From positions 1 to 38,683 of the IMG/VR virus record IMGVR_UViG_3300023184_000281: a stretch of DNA of 38,683 bases. One strand, written 5' to 3'. The notes under the pieces were generated by a model. That model saw only the letters and a list, made by a program, of their open reading frames with translations, had not been told where the DNA came from and made no database searches. Positions 9,470 through 18,955 of this stretch are shown piece by piece. Position 1 is the first letter of the stretch. The number at the start of each line of letters is the position of its first letter. The position numbers and the translations under genes are program-made. The DNA is from a virus.

Positions 9470-11113
9470 ATGCCTATACGCAGATTACAATTTACAGAAT
9501 GGAAGCCAGACCAACCAGCTATTGGTGATAGTCTTAATGACGCTAAAAATGTTGTTCCTGTATTAGCAGGGTATGCTCCATTTCCTAGTGCATCTAATTT
9601 ATCTAACGCAGCTAGTGAAAGTCTTAATAATGTATTTGTAGGTAAGATTGGTGATACAGTTCAGTTATTTGGTGGTGGTGCTTCTAAACTATTTAAGTTT
9701 GATACTGCTAGTCTTGCATTAACAGATGTGTCTAAAACTGGTGCTTATGGTGGAACTATTCGTTGGCAATATGCACAATTTGGTTCTATATTATTAGCAG
9801 CTAATTATCATGAACCTATACAGGCATGGAGTTTAGGTGTTTCTAGTACATGGCAAGATTTAGGTACATATGTTAATGGTACTTATACTAGAACAGGTAC
9901 AACTGTTACAGTTACTACAACTACTGCACATGGTTTAACTACCAGTAGTACATATAAGATTTACTTTAAATCAGGTGGTGCATTATCTGGTAACTATGTT
10001 ATTACATCTACAAGCTCAACAACATTTACTTTAACTACTGCAGCTAGTGGCACTATTGCTACAAGCAATATGAGTGTATATACATCATCAGCACCTATTG
10101 CTAAATATGTAACTGTAGTTCGTGATTTTGTAGTATGTGCAAATATATTAGATACACCTAATAAATTGCAGTGGAGTGATATTGCAAATGAACAAAATTG
10201 GAGTTCTGGAAGTGCATCCCAATCAGACTTTCAGCTAATTGCTGACGGTGGAAACATTACTGGTTTAACAGGTGGTGAAATTGGTATTGTATTCCTAGAA
10301 AAAGCTATTTACCGTATGCAGTATAGTGGTAGCCCTTACTTCTTTGAATTTAACGCTATATCACGCAATCTTGGATGTATTGAAGGTAACTCTATAGCAC
10401 AATATGGTGGTATGTCTTACTTCTTATCAGATGATGGATTTTATTCATGTGATGGTAAAACAATTACCCCAATAGGTGTAGAAAAAATAGATAGATATTT
10501 CTATTCTACATTTAACCTTGCTAAATCTGACACTATGTCAGCAACAATTGACCCTATTCGTAAACTTGTTATTTGGAACTATCCTACAGTAACAGGCGGC
10601 AATGCACTTATTATATATAATTGGCAACTTAATAAATGGTCAAGAGGTGAAACAGATACTACTTATGTAGCTTCTGCTGCATCTACAGGAGTAACACTAG
10701 AAGGTATTGGTACTCTATATCCTAGCATTGAAACAGTGCCAGCATCACTAGATGACCGTATCTGGGCTGGTGGTAAGTACGTTCTTGCAGGTGCTAGAGG
10801 TGCTTATATCGTTACATTTACAGGTGCTAATACTACTGCAAACATTGTATTATCTGACTTTGAAGATGGTTATAACTCTGTAGTTAAACTTGCTAGACCT
10901 ATTATTGATAATGGTGCAGCTAGTGTTTCTGTAGCTTCAAGACGTAAACTAGATGATAACATTACATTTACAACTGCTGTTTCTTCTGGTGAAGGTGGTC
11001 GTGTACCATTAAGAAATGCAGGCAGATGGCATAGATTAAGCGTAACACCTACAGGAAGTTGGACAACAGCTATTGGTATTGACGTAGACACTGAACCACA
11101 AGGAAATAGATAA
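9470..11113 (+). CDS. Tail nozzle/stabilisation-type protein
   Basis: A 547-residue beta-rich protein. It begins MPIRRLQFTEWKPDQPA and contains NAKNVVPV-type and GYAPFPS motifs, a DRIWAGG segment and SDIANEQNWSS. These are features of large proteins lying after the adaptor in podoviruses (P22 gp10-like or T7 gp12-like nozzle position). Such proteins close the portal channel and form the tail tube. It starts two bases after the collar fibre gene and its stop overlaps the next ATG by one base. The assignment rests on length, position and partial pattern, so the exact family is uncertain. Confidence 0.65.
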   Translation: MPIRRLQFTEWKPDQPAIGDSLNDAKNVVPVLAGYAPFPSASNLSNAASESLNNVFVGKIGDTVQLFGGGASKLFKFDTASLALTDVSKTGAYGGTIRWQYAQFGSILLAANYHEPIQAWSLGVSSTWQDLGTYVNGTYTRTGTTVTVTTTTAHGLTTSSTYKIYFKSGGALSGNYVITSTSSTTFTLTTAASGTIATSNMSVYTSSAPIAKYVTVVRDFVVCANILDTPNKLQWSDIANEQNWSSGSASQSDFQLIADGGNITGLTGGEIGIVFLEKAIYRMQYSGSPYFFEFNAISRNLGCIEGNSIAQYGGMSYFLSDDGFYSCDGKTITPIGVEKIDRYFYSTFNLAKSDTMSATIDPIRKLVIWNYPTVTGGNALIIYNWQLNKWSRGETDTTYVASAASTGVTLEGIGTLYPSIETVPASLDDRIWAGGKYVLAGARGAYIVTFTGANTTANIVLSDFEDGYNSVVKLARPIIDNGAASVSVASRRKLDDNITFTTAVSSGEGGRVPLRNAGRWHRLSVTPTGSWTTAIGIDVDTEPQGNR

Positions 11114-11436
11114 TGGCTCGTAGTGATATGTACAAGGGTTTAAACCCTACTGGTGCAGACCCTCGTGAAATAAGTGAAGTAACTAATGGTGTATTAAATG
11201 GTAAAACAAATAATACTGGTAATGTTACTTTAAATGCTAGTAGTGCTACTACAACAACAATTTCTGATGAACGTATAGGTTATAATAGTATTATCATGCT
11301 TATGCCTACAACAGCCAATGCAGTTGCATCTTTAACTAATGTTTATGTGAGTGCTAGAGCAAAAGGCAGTGCTACATTGACACACTCTGCTAACACAAAT
11401 ACAGATAAAACATACGGATATATTATAGTAGGATGA
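11113..11436 (+). CDS. Hypothetical virion protein
   Basis: A 107-residue protein rich in Thr, Asn and Ala, beginning MARSDMYKGLNPTGADPREIS. The second half (TTTISDERIGYNSIIMLMP to GYIIVG) looks like a small beta sandwich. Similar short proteins lie in podovirus tail operons. The start overlaps the preceding stop (TAATG) and the stop overlaps the following start (ATGA-type), indicating coupled translation. No function assigned. Confidence 0.6.
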   Translation: MARSDMYKGLNPTGADPREISEVTNGVLNGKTNNTGNVTLNASSATTTTISDERIGYNSIIMLMPTTANAVASLTNVYVSARAKGSATLTHSANTNTDKTYGYIIVG

Positions 11437-11831
11437 TTCTTAATTATATTCCTAAAGACCAATTAAGGTCACATTGGAACTATGTTAAACATGGTCTTGA
11501 AATAGTTCGTTCTAAAGGTCATCCACGTTGGATAGTAGAAGATGTCTACTGTGACTGTTACGAAAATCGTTCTATGTTATTTATAGCTATTCACAACAAA
11601 CAACCTTATGGCTTTGTTGTATTGCAACCTATTGGTCAAACAATGCACGTTTGGGCAGCATGGTCTACTATTAATGATGAAGTACTCTTTCAACAAGCAT
11701 GGCAAGAAATACAACAAATAGCAAAACAAGGCGGTAAAACAGAAGTTACATTCACATCTGGTCGTAAGGGATGGGAACGCAAAGTAAAACAAATGAATTT
11801 TAAACCAACAACTTGGACATTCACTCTTTAA
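11433..11831 (+). CDS. GNAT-like protein of the tail/ejection region
   Basis: A 132-residue protein. The order of elements fits the GNAT acetyltransferase fold: an N-terminal helix (MILNYIPKDQLRSHWNYVKHG), strands (SMLFIAIHNKQPYGFVVLQ), a conserved Trp-rich strand (MHVWAAWS), a helix (FQQAWQEIQQIAKQGG) and a final strand after GRKGWERKVKQMNF. Proteins of this type lie at the same position in several podoviruses (T7 gp13 region), where catalysis has not been shown; no clear acetyl-CoA-binding Q/RxxGxG/A loop is visible. A catalytic role is therefore doubtful. Confidence 0.6.
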   Translation: MILNYIPKDQLRSHWNYVKHGLEIVRSKGHPRWIVEDVYCDCYENRSMLFIAIHNKQPYGFVVLQPIGQTMHVWAAWSTINDEVLFQQAWQEIQQIAKQGGKTEVTFTSGRKGWERKVKQMNFKPTTWTFTL

Positions 11832-11841
11832 GGAAAGCAAT

Positions 11842-12963
11842 ATGAAATTATTAAATTTATCTAACTGGCTAACATCATTAGTTGAGTCATTTACATTTTA
11901 TGGTGGTGGAGGTTCAGGTGGTGGTACATCTACAACTACAACTGGTATTGACCCATCTATTCAACCTTATGTAACTGATATTTTAAGTAAAGGTCAAGAA
12001 CTTTATAATAGCAATAATCCACAGTATTATGCAGGTCAAACTTATGTTTCACCTTCTGCCCAAACAACACAAGCACTTAATACTGCACAAGGTATTGCTA
12101 CTGGTGGGAATCCATTACTAAATACTGCTCTTCAACAACAAACAGATGTTGCTGGAGGTGCTTACTTACAAAACAATCCATATTTTAACCAAGCTATGGC
12201 TGGTGCTGCACAGGGTGCAACAACATCATATAATGATGCTATTAAAGCTGCACAGTCTGGTGCTTCTGCATCTGGTCGTTATGGTTCTGGTGTATCTGCT
12301 GATATTCAAAATCGTGCTGCAACTACATTAGGTCAAACACTTGCTAATAAGTATGGTGATTTAGCTTATGCAAATTATGCTGGTGAACGTGGTATGCAAA
12401 ATAATGCTGCTCAAAATGCACCTGCGTTAAGTCAGGCACGTTACCAAGATACAAACCAACTTATGAATGTTGGTAAAATTAATGAAGATTATCAAAATCA
12501 AGCATTACAAGCAGACATTAACCGTTTTAACTTTGGTCAAAACCTTCCGTACCAAAAACTACAAAACTACGCTAATCTTATTAATCAAGCTCCTGCTGGC
12601 ACTGTATCTACTACACAATCACAGCAATCTGGTGGAAAGATAGTATGTACAGCTATGAATCAAGCATACGGTTTTGGTTCATTCCGTCAAACTATCTGGT
12701 TACAACATTCAGCTACAATGCCTAATGCTAAAACAATTGAAAAAGGTTATCACAAACTATGCCTTCCAATAGTAAATTTTGCGTTTAATGCAAATCCAAC
12801 ATGGACTCGCAATATTGTACGCAAAATTGCAGAACATATTGCTAGACATAGAACTGCTGACTTATGGAAAGAAATGCGTGGTAAAAAACGTGACCCATTA
12901 GGTCGTTTATATCGTGCAATTATTGAACCAATGTGTTATTTAGCAGGTAAGGTAGGTAAATAA
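11842..12963 (+). CDS. Internal virion/DNA-ejection protein candidate
   Basis: A 373-residue protein. It has an N-terminal region with a glycine cluster (GGGGSGGG), a long Ala/Gln/Asn-rich helical region (residues about 60-260), and a distinct basic C-terminal part from about residue 265 (KIVCTAMNQAYGFGSFRQ, IWLQHSATM, GYHKLCLPIV, WTRNIVRKIAEHIARHRT). That C-terminal module is common in phage injection-type proteins. It is the first of four consecutive large genes that look like ejection proteins. Shine-Dalgarno AAGGAAAGCAAT. The role is inferred from composition and position. Confidence 0.6.
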   Translation: MKLLNLSNWLTSLVESFTFYGGGGSGGGTSTTTTGIDPSIQPYVTDILSKGQELYNSNNPQYYAGQTYVSPSAQTTQALNTAQGIATGGNPLLNTALQQQTDVAGGAYLQNNPYFNQAMAGAAQGATTSYNDAIKAAQSGASASGRYGSGVSADIQNRAATTLGQTLANKYGDLAYANYAGERGMQNNAAQNAPALSQARYQDTNQLMNVGKINEDYQNQALQADINRFNFGQNLPYQKLQNYANLINQAPAGTVSTTQSQQSGGKIVCTAMNQAYGFGSFRQTIWLQHSATMPNAKTIEKGYHKLCLPIVNFAFNANPTWTRNIVRKIAEHIARHRTADLWKEMRGKKRDPLGRLYRAIIEPMCYLAGKVGK

Positions 12964-13673
12964 TGAGATTATTTAATTGGATTAATCCTATATGGGTTAT
13001 TGATAATTTTTTAACAACGCAATTTGATCCAATTACTGCTACAGCAGCAGCTACAGTTGCTGCGGAAGCAGCAGCTCCAACAGCAGCAATGGTAGCACCT
13101 AGTATTTTAGCAGGCACAGGCAGTGCTTTAACAGGTGCTGGTATGATGACAGCAGGTGCTGATTTAGTTGCACCGTCATTATTAACTGCTGGAAGTAGTG
13201 GTCTTTTAGGTGGGGTAGGTACTGGGTTAGGTGCTATGAGTGGTGCTAATTCTTTATTAAATCTTAATAATGAAGCTAATATTCCTATGTCTGCATATAC
13301 TACAACACCTATGGGTATAGAATTAACTTCAGCTCCAACAAATCAAACACTAGGCAATGGATTGTCTTATGAAATTAATCCATATACAGTAGCTATGGGT
13401 GGCTCTGATTCTGCTATGCAACAATACTCACCATCACTTATGGACAAATTAGCTGCAACAGGATCAAATACATTTGATTGGATGAAAGCAAATCCAATGG
13501 CAACTCTTGGTGCTGGTAAAATGTTTGCTGATTTTAAAAACCCACCAAAACCACCAATGGTTCATGCTCCCTCTGCTGGAATAAATAGAGGAAGTGCTAG
13601 TAATTATCAACCAATAAATGTTGGTGAAATACCACAACTTAAATACCCGCACTCATTATTATTAGGATACTAA
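12963..13673 (+). CDS. Ala/Gly-rich internal virion protein candidate
   Basis: A 236-residue protein. A short N-terminal hydrophobic segment is followed by an Ala-rich stretch (residues about 20-45) and Gly/Ala/Leu-rich sequence to about residue 95, then a more polar C-terminal half with repeated MGxxL and Pro-rich segments (KNPPKPPMVHAPSAG). Low-complexity Ala/Gly helices that can enter membranes are typical of phage ejection proteins. The start overlaps the previous stop by one base. No specific family recognised. Confidence 0.55.
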   Translation: MRLFNWINPIWVIDNFLTTQFDPITATAAATVAAEAAAPTAAMVAPSILAGTGSALTGAGMMTAGADLVAPSLLTAGSSGLLGGVGTGLGAMSGANSLLNLNNEANIPMSAYTTTPMGIELTSAPTNQTLGNGLSYEINPYTVAMGGSDSAMQQYSPSLMDKLAATGSNTFDWMKANPMATLGAGKMFADFKNPPKPPMVHAPSAGINRGSASNYQPINVGEIPQLKYPHSLLLGY

Positions 13674-13674
13674 C

Positions 13675-15366
13675 ATGGGATTATTAGATCTATTTAGCAA
13701 CTCATCTGAACCTTCATCTGGTGGAGGATTTTTAAATTCTTTACTTGGAACTAGAGTGCCAGAATTTTTAAAAGCAAATTTAACTGAAGATGAATTAAAG
13801 GCATTACAAAATCAATCTAATATTTCAACTGGTGTTGGTGGATTGGAAGGTTATGCGTCACAACTTTATCAAAATAAATCTCCAATACAAAAAATATTAG
13901 GCGTTGTTACTGGTGCTTCTACAGGTAGACAATCTCCATATACAACAACACAACAAAACCTTATCACTGGATTACAAGGCACTAAACTAATCCAAGATGT
14001 TACAAAAGGTAAAGTTGAAAATCAATTATTAACTGATAAATATTCTGCTGCTCAAAGATATATTTCTTTACATCCAGAACTAAAAGATCAAATGCAAATT
14101 GACCCAGAAGGTACTATTAAAATAGTTATGGAAGGCATGACTCCTAAAGCACCTACTAGATCTGAATCAGTATATGACTTTATTAAAGCACTTAATCTTA
14201 ATCCTAACAATCCAGTAGATGCTGCAAAAATACTTCAATTTCAATTAGGTGGAATGAATTTAAAAGATGCTGTTGATGCTCAAACTAAAATAGCAACTCT
14301 TGGTGCTGAATTTCCTCAAGCTGCTGGAAAAATTACAGCACAACCTAAAACTCAACTAGATGTTGTTAGAGAAATTCTTAAATCAACAATTAATAATCAA
14401 CCACAAACAAATGTATCTTCAGTTAATCCTGCAATAAATCCTGCAATCAACCAACCAGTAAATATTAATGTTCCATCTACAGATATGTTTCCAACATCTC
14501 AAGAACAAAATATTTATCAACAAAATACAAATGTTCCAGTACCAACTGTTCCAGTAAAAACTACTCCAGTACAAAAACCAACTCCAGTGTCTTCAGTAAC
14601 ACAACGAGTGCCTAATGTACCACCAACTGAAATTACTATATCTGGTGGTGGAGCTAAACCTATTGTTCCAGAAAATATACAACCTTCAGAAAAATATCAA
14701 AATGAAAAACTTACAACAAGAAATACCGATACATCAAAATTAAGAAACAATATTAATAATAATAATTCTATTCGTGAAGATATAGAAGCATTAAAACAAC
14801 ATTCAGGATCAAAAATGTTATTTAGTGCTGGTGGTGGTATTAAAGCTGAATTATCTAGAGAAGGTGGAGCAGCTCAAAGACTATTAAATAAAATAACATC
14901 TGCTGGTACAGTTAATGAACTATTAAATATGAAAGAAACTGGTCCTAACGGTGCTACGCCATTTGGTCAATTAAATGGTGGTGAATTACAAATCATGAAA
15001 GATAAATTTAGTATATTAAAATCTGGTGCTAATTTTACTGAATCAATGAATGCATTACAAACTATTGGTGATTTATTAGATAAAGCAGAAGGAAGTTCAA
15101 GAGATTTATATAAAATAAATTATGGTAATTATGGTGATAAATATATTCCAAATAAATTACAAGTTCAAATTGTATTGCCTACCGATGAAAACACTCCTCC
15201 AAGAACAGCAACTCTTGGAAGCGTTATACAAGGTCAATCTTTAAATAATCCAAATATTAAAAAAGATTATTATTATTACATAACACCTGATAAACAATTA
15301 CATACAGTACTTAAAAGTGATAAAACTCCATACACTAGAGCAGATAATTTAAAGAGACAAAATTAA
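13675..15366 (+). CDS. Internal virion protein candidate with Pro/Gln/Asn-rich linker
   Basis: A 563-residue protein in three parts. The N-terminal domain (1-240) is helical and contains ALQNQSNISTGVGGLEGYAS and an YISLHPEL motif. A disordered linker (about 245-345) is rich in Pro, Val, Thr, Gln and Asn. The C-terminal domain (about 350-563) contains SGSKMLFSAGGGIKAEL and NELLNMKETGPNGATPFGQL. The latter part is reminiscent of T7-like and N4-like internal core proteins, but I cannot name a family. It lies one base after the preceding stop. Role inferred from the run of similar genes. Confidence 0.55.
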   Translation: MGLLDLFSNSSEPSSGGGFLNSLLGTRVPEFLKANLTEDELKALQNQSNISTGVGGLEGYASQLYQNKSPIQKILGVVTGASTGRQSPYTTTQQNLITGLQGTKLIQDVTKGKVENQLLTDKYSAAQRYISLHPELKDQMQIDPEGTIKIVMEGMTPKAPTRSESVYDFIKALNLNPNNPVDAAKILQFQLGGMNLKDAVDAQTKIATLGAEFPQAAGKITAQPKTQLDVVREILKSTINNQPQTNVSSVNPAINPAINQPVNINVPSTDMFPTSQEQNIYQQNTNVPVPTVPVKTTPVQKPTPVSSVTQRVPNVPPTEITISGGGAKPIVPENIQPSEKYQNEKLTTRNTDTSKLRNNINNNNSIREDIEALKQHSGSKMLFSAGGGIKAELSREGGAAQRLLNKITSAGTVNELLNMKETGPNGATPFGQLNGGELQIMKDKFSILKSGANFTESMNALQTIGDLLDKAEGSSRDLYKINYGNYGDKYIPNKLQVQIVLPTDENTPPRTATLGSVIQGQSLNNPNIKKDYYYYITPDKQLHTVLKSDKTPYTRADNLKRQN

Positions 15367-15367
15367 T

Positions 15368-16993
15368 ATGGCTAATTCAGACTTATATTTATCAGATAAA
15401 TCAATTCCATTAGAAACTAATGTTAAATTAAAACCAATAGAAGTAACAGCTAAAAGATTGCCTAATGAAGATTTACAATTAGGACCTGCTGTACAACAAC
15501 CAACTACTTTTGATGCAATGAATCTTATTTCTAATCTTGGACCAAGTGGAGTGCAATATATACAAGATATTGCTACACCATTTATTCATCCAATAGATAC
15601 TGCTCGTGGAATAGGAACATTGACAAGTGGATATGGTCAATTAGCAAAATCATCATTAACAGGACAAGAAGCACCAGACAATGAAAACGTTAACGCTGCA
15701 AGAGCAGTTAATCAATTTATGTCTAATAGATATGGCGGAAAACAACAATTTTTAAATACATTAGAAAATGATCCAGTTGGTGTATTAGGGGATGTTTCTA
15801 GTTTATTTACTATGGGTGGTGGATTATTAGGCAAAGCTAAACTTGCTAGTGAAGCAAATTTAATATCAAAAACTGGCAAATTATTAGATCCAGTTTCATT
15901 ATTGCAAAAAGGTGTTGATATTACTGCACCACAAGTTGCCTCTTTCTTATCTCAAAAACCTGCTGAAGCATACAGAGTAGCATATCGTGCAGGTAAAACA
16001 GGCGGTCAAGATCTTGCTGACTTTAATGCCGCTATTGGTGATAAATTACCACAATCTGAAATAGTATCTAAATACAAAGAAGCTGAAAAAGCATCTAGAA
16101 ATATTGCACAAGATGAATATAAAAAATTAAAATTTGGTGATCAATTTGAACAAGGTTGGGCTGACGATAAAACTAAATTAGATTTTGGTTCTATTAAAAA
16201 TCAATTTAATGATATGAAAAAAGGTATTCAATTAAGAGGGCAATCTACATTAGATTTATTACCTGCTCAACAAGCTCATTTAGATGATTTATCAAATCTT
16301 ATTGATACATATGCTAAAAAACCATCTTTACATACATCTGAAGGTGTAGATTTATTTAAGAAAACAGTTAATGAAAAATTAAATCGTATAGACAGTCCGT
16401 CTGCTGCAGTGTCAAATATTTATGGCAAAACAGCAGAAAATGCATATAAATTAATTTCTAGTGAAAATAGAAGATATGCTCCATCTATGAAAGCATATGA
16501 AAATGCTATGAATACATTAGATGAAATTCATAGATCTATAGGAAACAATGAAGTTCCTCCCGCAAGTTTATTAAATAAATTTAATGGTTTATTAAAAGAA
16601 TCTGGTCCTGCTGAATACAGAATGGATTTAATGAATAAATTAAAAGAAAGAACTGGTATAGATATTATGCCAATGATAGCTGGTCAAGCATTAAAAGATC
16701 CATTAGCATCTGGTGCTGCAAAATACATTGCACCTGCTGTGGCTGCTGGTAGTGGTGTAGGTGTACATTTACTTGGTGGCGGTGCACCATTAACTGCTGC
16801 AACTATTGCTACAATTATGGCAGGTACATCTCCATATGTATTAGGTCAAGGATCTAAATATGCTGGAAAAGTTGGCAGGTATGCTACTGCTGACAGAGTG
16901 CGTGGTGCTGGTGTTTTAGGTAATGTATTAAGTAAAACTACAGATCAACCTTTTTATGGCTTATTACAAGAGCCAGATTTATCACAACAATAG
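15368..16993 (+). CDS. Internal virion/ejection protein candidate with membrane-active C-terminus
   Basis: A 541-residue, mostly helical protein. Residues about 40-170 hold DTARGIGTLTSGYGQLAKSS and GVLGDVSSLFTMGGGLLGKA, which recur in large phage membrane-spanning or injection proteins. The middle is charged and coiled-coil-like. Residues about 455-500 (AAGSGVGVHLLGG, then TAATIATIMAGTSPYVLG) are hydrophobic and Gly/Ala-rich, long enough to cross a membrane. This fits a protein ejected with the DNA that lines a channel through the cell envelope. The spacing of one base from the previous gene supports a common operon. Confidence 0.6.
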   Translation: MANSDLYLSDKSIPLETNVKLKPIEVTAKRLPNEDLQLGPAVQQPTTFDAMNLISNLGPSGVQYIQDIATPFIHPIDTARGIGTLTSGYGQLAKSSLTGQEAPDNENVNAARAVNQFMSNRYGGKQQFLNTLENDPVGVLGDVSSLFTMGGGLLGKAKLASEANLISKTGKLLDPVSLLQKGVDITAPQVASFLSQKPAEAYRVAYRAGKTGGQDLADFNAAIGDKLPQSEIVSKYKEAEKASRNIAQDEYKKLKFGDQFEQGWADDKTKLDFGSIKNQFNDMKKGIQLRGQSTLDLLPAQQAHLDDLSNLIDTYAKKPSLHTSEGVDLFKKTVNEKLNRIDSPSAAVSNIYGKTAENAYKLISSENRRYAPSMKAYENAMNTLDEIHRSIGNNEVPPASLLNKFNGLLKESGPAEYRMDLMNKLKERTGIDIMPMIAGQALKDPLASGAAKYIAPAVAAGSGVGVHLLGGGAPLTAATIATIMAGTSPYVLGQGSKYAGKVGRYATADRVRGAGVLGNVLSKTTDQPFYGLLQEPDLSQQ

Positions 16994-17004
16994 AAAGTTT
17001 ATTA

Positions 17005-17214
17005 ATGTCTAATGAAATTGACCCATTTGAGTACGGCAAACTAACCGCACAAGTTCAATCTTTACAAGATAAAGTAGATAGCATGGAAACAGATATAAAG
17101 TTGCTCCTAGAGCTTGCCAACAAGTCTAAAGGTGGCTTCTGGGCAGGTATGGCTATTGCTTCTGCTATCGGTGGCTTTATTACTTTTGTAACTAATCATT
17201 GGCTAGGAAAGTAA
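17005..17214 (+). CDS. Small membrane protein with coiled coil (holin-like/XhlA-like)
   Basis: A 69-residue protein. Residues 8-40 form a heptad-containing helix (YGKLTAQVQSLQDKVDSMET), followed by one C-terminal transmembrane helix (GGFWAGMAIASAIGGFITFV) and a short HWLGK tail. This architecture matches haemolysin XhlA-type and related accessory lysis proteins. It opens the lysis region. A structural membrane anchor is the alternative. Confidence 0.65.
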   Translation: MSNEIDPFEYGKLTAQVQSLQDKVDSMETDIKLLLELANKSKGGFWAGMAIASAIGGFITFVTNHWLGK

Positions 17215-17215
17215 A

Positions 17216-17545
17216 ATGAAACAATTACTCATGGCAATAACTTTATTGTTGCTTTGGGTGTTTCTTTATAATTACGCAGAAGCTAAAGAACTTGTAAAAG
17301 AAATGAGCATGGCTACAGAAGCAGGTGAAATAGTATTAACTTCTGAAGAATGTATCTTTAAAAAACAAGGTTTACAAGGTTATGACTACGCTGCTTATGC
17401 AACTGAAAAAGGTCATCCTAACCATGAAGGTTGTTGGAAGTCTGACAGCTATGAAGGTAAGCACGCAGTCTATATATTTTTCCCAGAAATCAACCAAACA
17501 GCAGTATTTGATGCAAAGTTATTTCAACCTAAAGCTAATATATGA
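17216..17545 (+). CDS. Exported hypothetical protein with signal peptide
   Basis: A 109-residue protein. Residues 1-24 are a classic signal peptide or anchor (MKQLLMAITLLLLWVFLYNY, then AEA before the likely cleavage). The mature part of about 85 residues is small and has two cysteines (ECIFKK and EGCW) that could form a disulphide in the periplasm. Its position between a holin-like gene and a protease suggests an envelope role, possibly in lysis or exclusion. The stop overlaps the next start (ATGA). Confidence 0.6.
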   Translation: MKQLLMAITLLLLWVFLYNYAEAKELVKEMSMATEAGEIVLTSEECIFKKQGLQGYDYAAYATEKGHPNHEGCWKSDSYEGKHAVYIFFPEINQTAVFDAKLFQPKANI

Positions 17546-17901
17546 GTTTTATTACTGAACAAAATATTGCCAATCTTTATTCTGTTTTAATAGAGTTTCC
17601 TATATTTGACGAATATAAACTTCCGCCTGCATCTAAAGTGGATTTTGTAATTGTGCATGATGACAGTATGTGTGGACAATATGAACCACCAGAACAAGGT
17701 GAGCCACATATCATTACCATTAGCACAGCACGTCATTCTTATTTGTATCCTGTCCTTATGACATTATGCCATGAAATCATTCATATGTGTGTTTATTTAG
17801 ATTCACCTAAAACAGAAAAATATACTAGCCATAAAGGTTTATTTTTAAAATTACAAAAACGTGTAGCCAAAATGTATGGCTTTGACCCAAAGGAATTATA
17901 A
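17542..17901 (+). CDS. SprT-like zinc metallopeptidase domain protein
   Basis: A 119-residue protein with the zinc-protease motif HEIIH at residues 77-81 in the context TLCHEIIHMCVYLD, and a candidate third ligand at His97 (TSHKGLFLKLQKRVAKMYG). The spacing fits SprT/WSS1-like proteases, here reduced to the catalytic core. No signal peptide, so it would act in the cytoplasm. Phage SprT-like proteins are common but their targets are unknown. It overlaps the upstream gene by four bases. Confidence 0.72.
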   Translation: MSFITEQNIANLYSVLIEFPIFDEYKLPPASKVDFVIVHDDSMCGQYEPPEQGEPHIITISTARHSYLYPVLMTLCHEIIHMCVYLDSPKTEKYTSHKGLFLKLQKRVAKMYGFDPKEL

Positions 17902-18404
17902 TGACTTTAGACGAATTTTTAAAGCAATATAATTTACCACCACAACAAGCTAGTATAGGTAATGAAAATTTAAACGTAAATGCTTATGCTAATCCTACAT
18001 TTGGTGGCAATGTTAATGCAGCAACAGAACTTCCTATTGGTTTATTAAGTGCTACTATTGGCAAAGAACTAAATAAACCATCTTACAAAGATTATGCTAT
18101 TACTAAAGATAATTTAAAAGGTGGTTTATTAGATACTAAAGGCAATACTTCACCATATGGCGAATATATAACTAATGATATTAAAGCTCAAATTACAGGT
18201 GGTAAAGACCCTAATGTTAGCGGAGCATATTCAACTGATATTGCAGGTGGTAGAGGAACTGTTGGCGGTCAATATGACGCATCTGGGTTATCTGCTCATG
18301 CAGACTATGAAAAACAATTAAGAGATAATTTTTTATTAAAATTATTTGGTAATATTAGCCCTTATGATAGGTCAATGGGGTTTCAGATAGGTAAACAATT
18401 TTAA
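17901..18404 (+). CDS. Hypothetical protein
   Basis: A 167-residue protein rich in Gly, Asn, Tyr and Ala, without membrane segments. The central part has repeated short motifs with alternating Gly and aromatic residues (NAYANPTFGGNVN, GGRGTVGGQYDASGL), suggesting a beta-rich fold. The C-terminus (DNFLLKLFGNISPYDRSMGF) is more hydrophobic. Start overlaps the preceding stop by one base. No family recognised; it may be a virion or envelope-associated protein. Confidence 0.55.
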   Translation: MTLDEFLKQYNLPPQQASIGNENLNVNAYANPTFGGNVNAATELPIGLLSATIGKELNKPSYKDYAITKDNLKGGLLDTKGNTSPYGEYITNDIKAQITGGKDPNVSGAYSTDIAGGRGTVGGQYDASGLSAHADYEKQLRDNFLLKLFGNISPYDRSMGFQIGKQF

Positions 18405-18413
18405 GGAGCTTTA

Positions 18414-18800
18414 ATGTTTAATTTAATTAGTTTAATCTTACCTGCTTTAGTCCCAGCATTTGCTGACGGTGCTAGAGGTCTTATAGCCAAGTTTACAGGC
18501 GGTGCAGGTGGACAACCACAAAACATTACAGAACGCATAGAGCTTATGAAAGCAGAAGCAGAGAAGTTACAGGCTTTAGCGTCACTAGATAACCCTACTG
18601 GCGAACCTTCTAAATGGATAATAGACCTTCGTGCTTCATTCAGATATATCATTATTAGTGCTATCATGGTGTTTACTGCTATTGTAGTATTCAACCCTGA
18701 TATTGTAGGTGCTGGTGTAGTAGCAGTATTCCTTGATATGACTGGAGCTTGTATGTCTTTTGTTATTGGCGAAAGAATGTACCTGACACTTAAAAAATGA
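18414..18800 (+). CDS. Holin of the 3-TM GTA-holin family
   Basis: A 128-residue protein matching the family of three-transmembrane holins first described in gene transfer agents. It has an N-terminal hydrophobic helix (LISLILPALVPAFADGARG), a KFTGG loop, an amphipathic helix (RIELMKAEAEKLQALASLD), the conserved WIIDLRASFRY, and two closely spaced hydrophobic helices (IIISAIMVFTAIVVF, then GVVAVFLDMTGACMSFVIGE). It would assemble in the inner membrane and release the endolysin. It has a strong AAGGAGCTTTA ribosome binding site, and its TGA overlaps the next ATG. Confidence 0.85.
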   Translation: MFNLISLILPALVPAFADGARGLIAKFTGGAGGQPQNITERIELMKAEAEKLQALASLDNPTGEPSKWIIDLRASFRYIIISAIMVFTAIVVFNPDIVGAGVVAVFLDMTGACMSFVIGERMYLTLKK

Positions 18801-18955
18801 TTGTATTAAACATATTAAATTTTATTGGTTTAACTATACTTAAATTTTTAATTGTAGCATTGTTATTTGGTGCTATGGGATTATCTATTATCTTTATGTA
18901 TGTTATGCAATACTTAACACAAGCCTTACATTATGTAGATAAAAATGTTAATTGA
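18797..18955 (+). CDS. Micro membrane protein of the lysis cassette (52 aa)
   Basis: An ORF beginning at the ATGA overlap with the holin stop codon and ending 11 bases inside the following hydrolase gene. Residues 2-37 are almost entirely hydrophobic (LNFIGLTILKFLIVALLFGA, followed by a second hydrophobic stretch), giving one long or two short membrane helices, and a polar tail ALHYVDKNVN. The overlaps on both sides argue that it is translated. It may be an accessory holin, antiholin or spanin component; no family recognised. Confidence 0.65.
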   Translation: MIVLNILNFIGLTILKFLIVALLFGAMGLSIIFMYVMQYLTQALHYVDKNVN

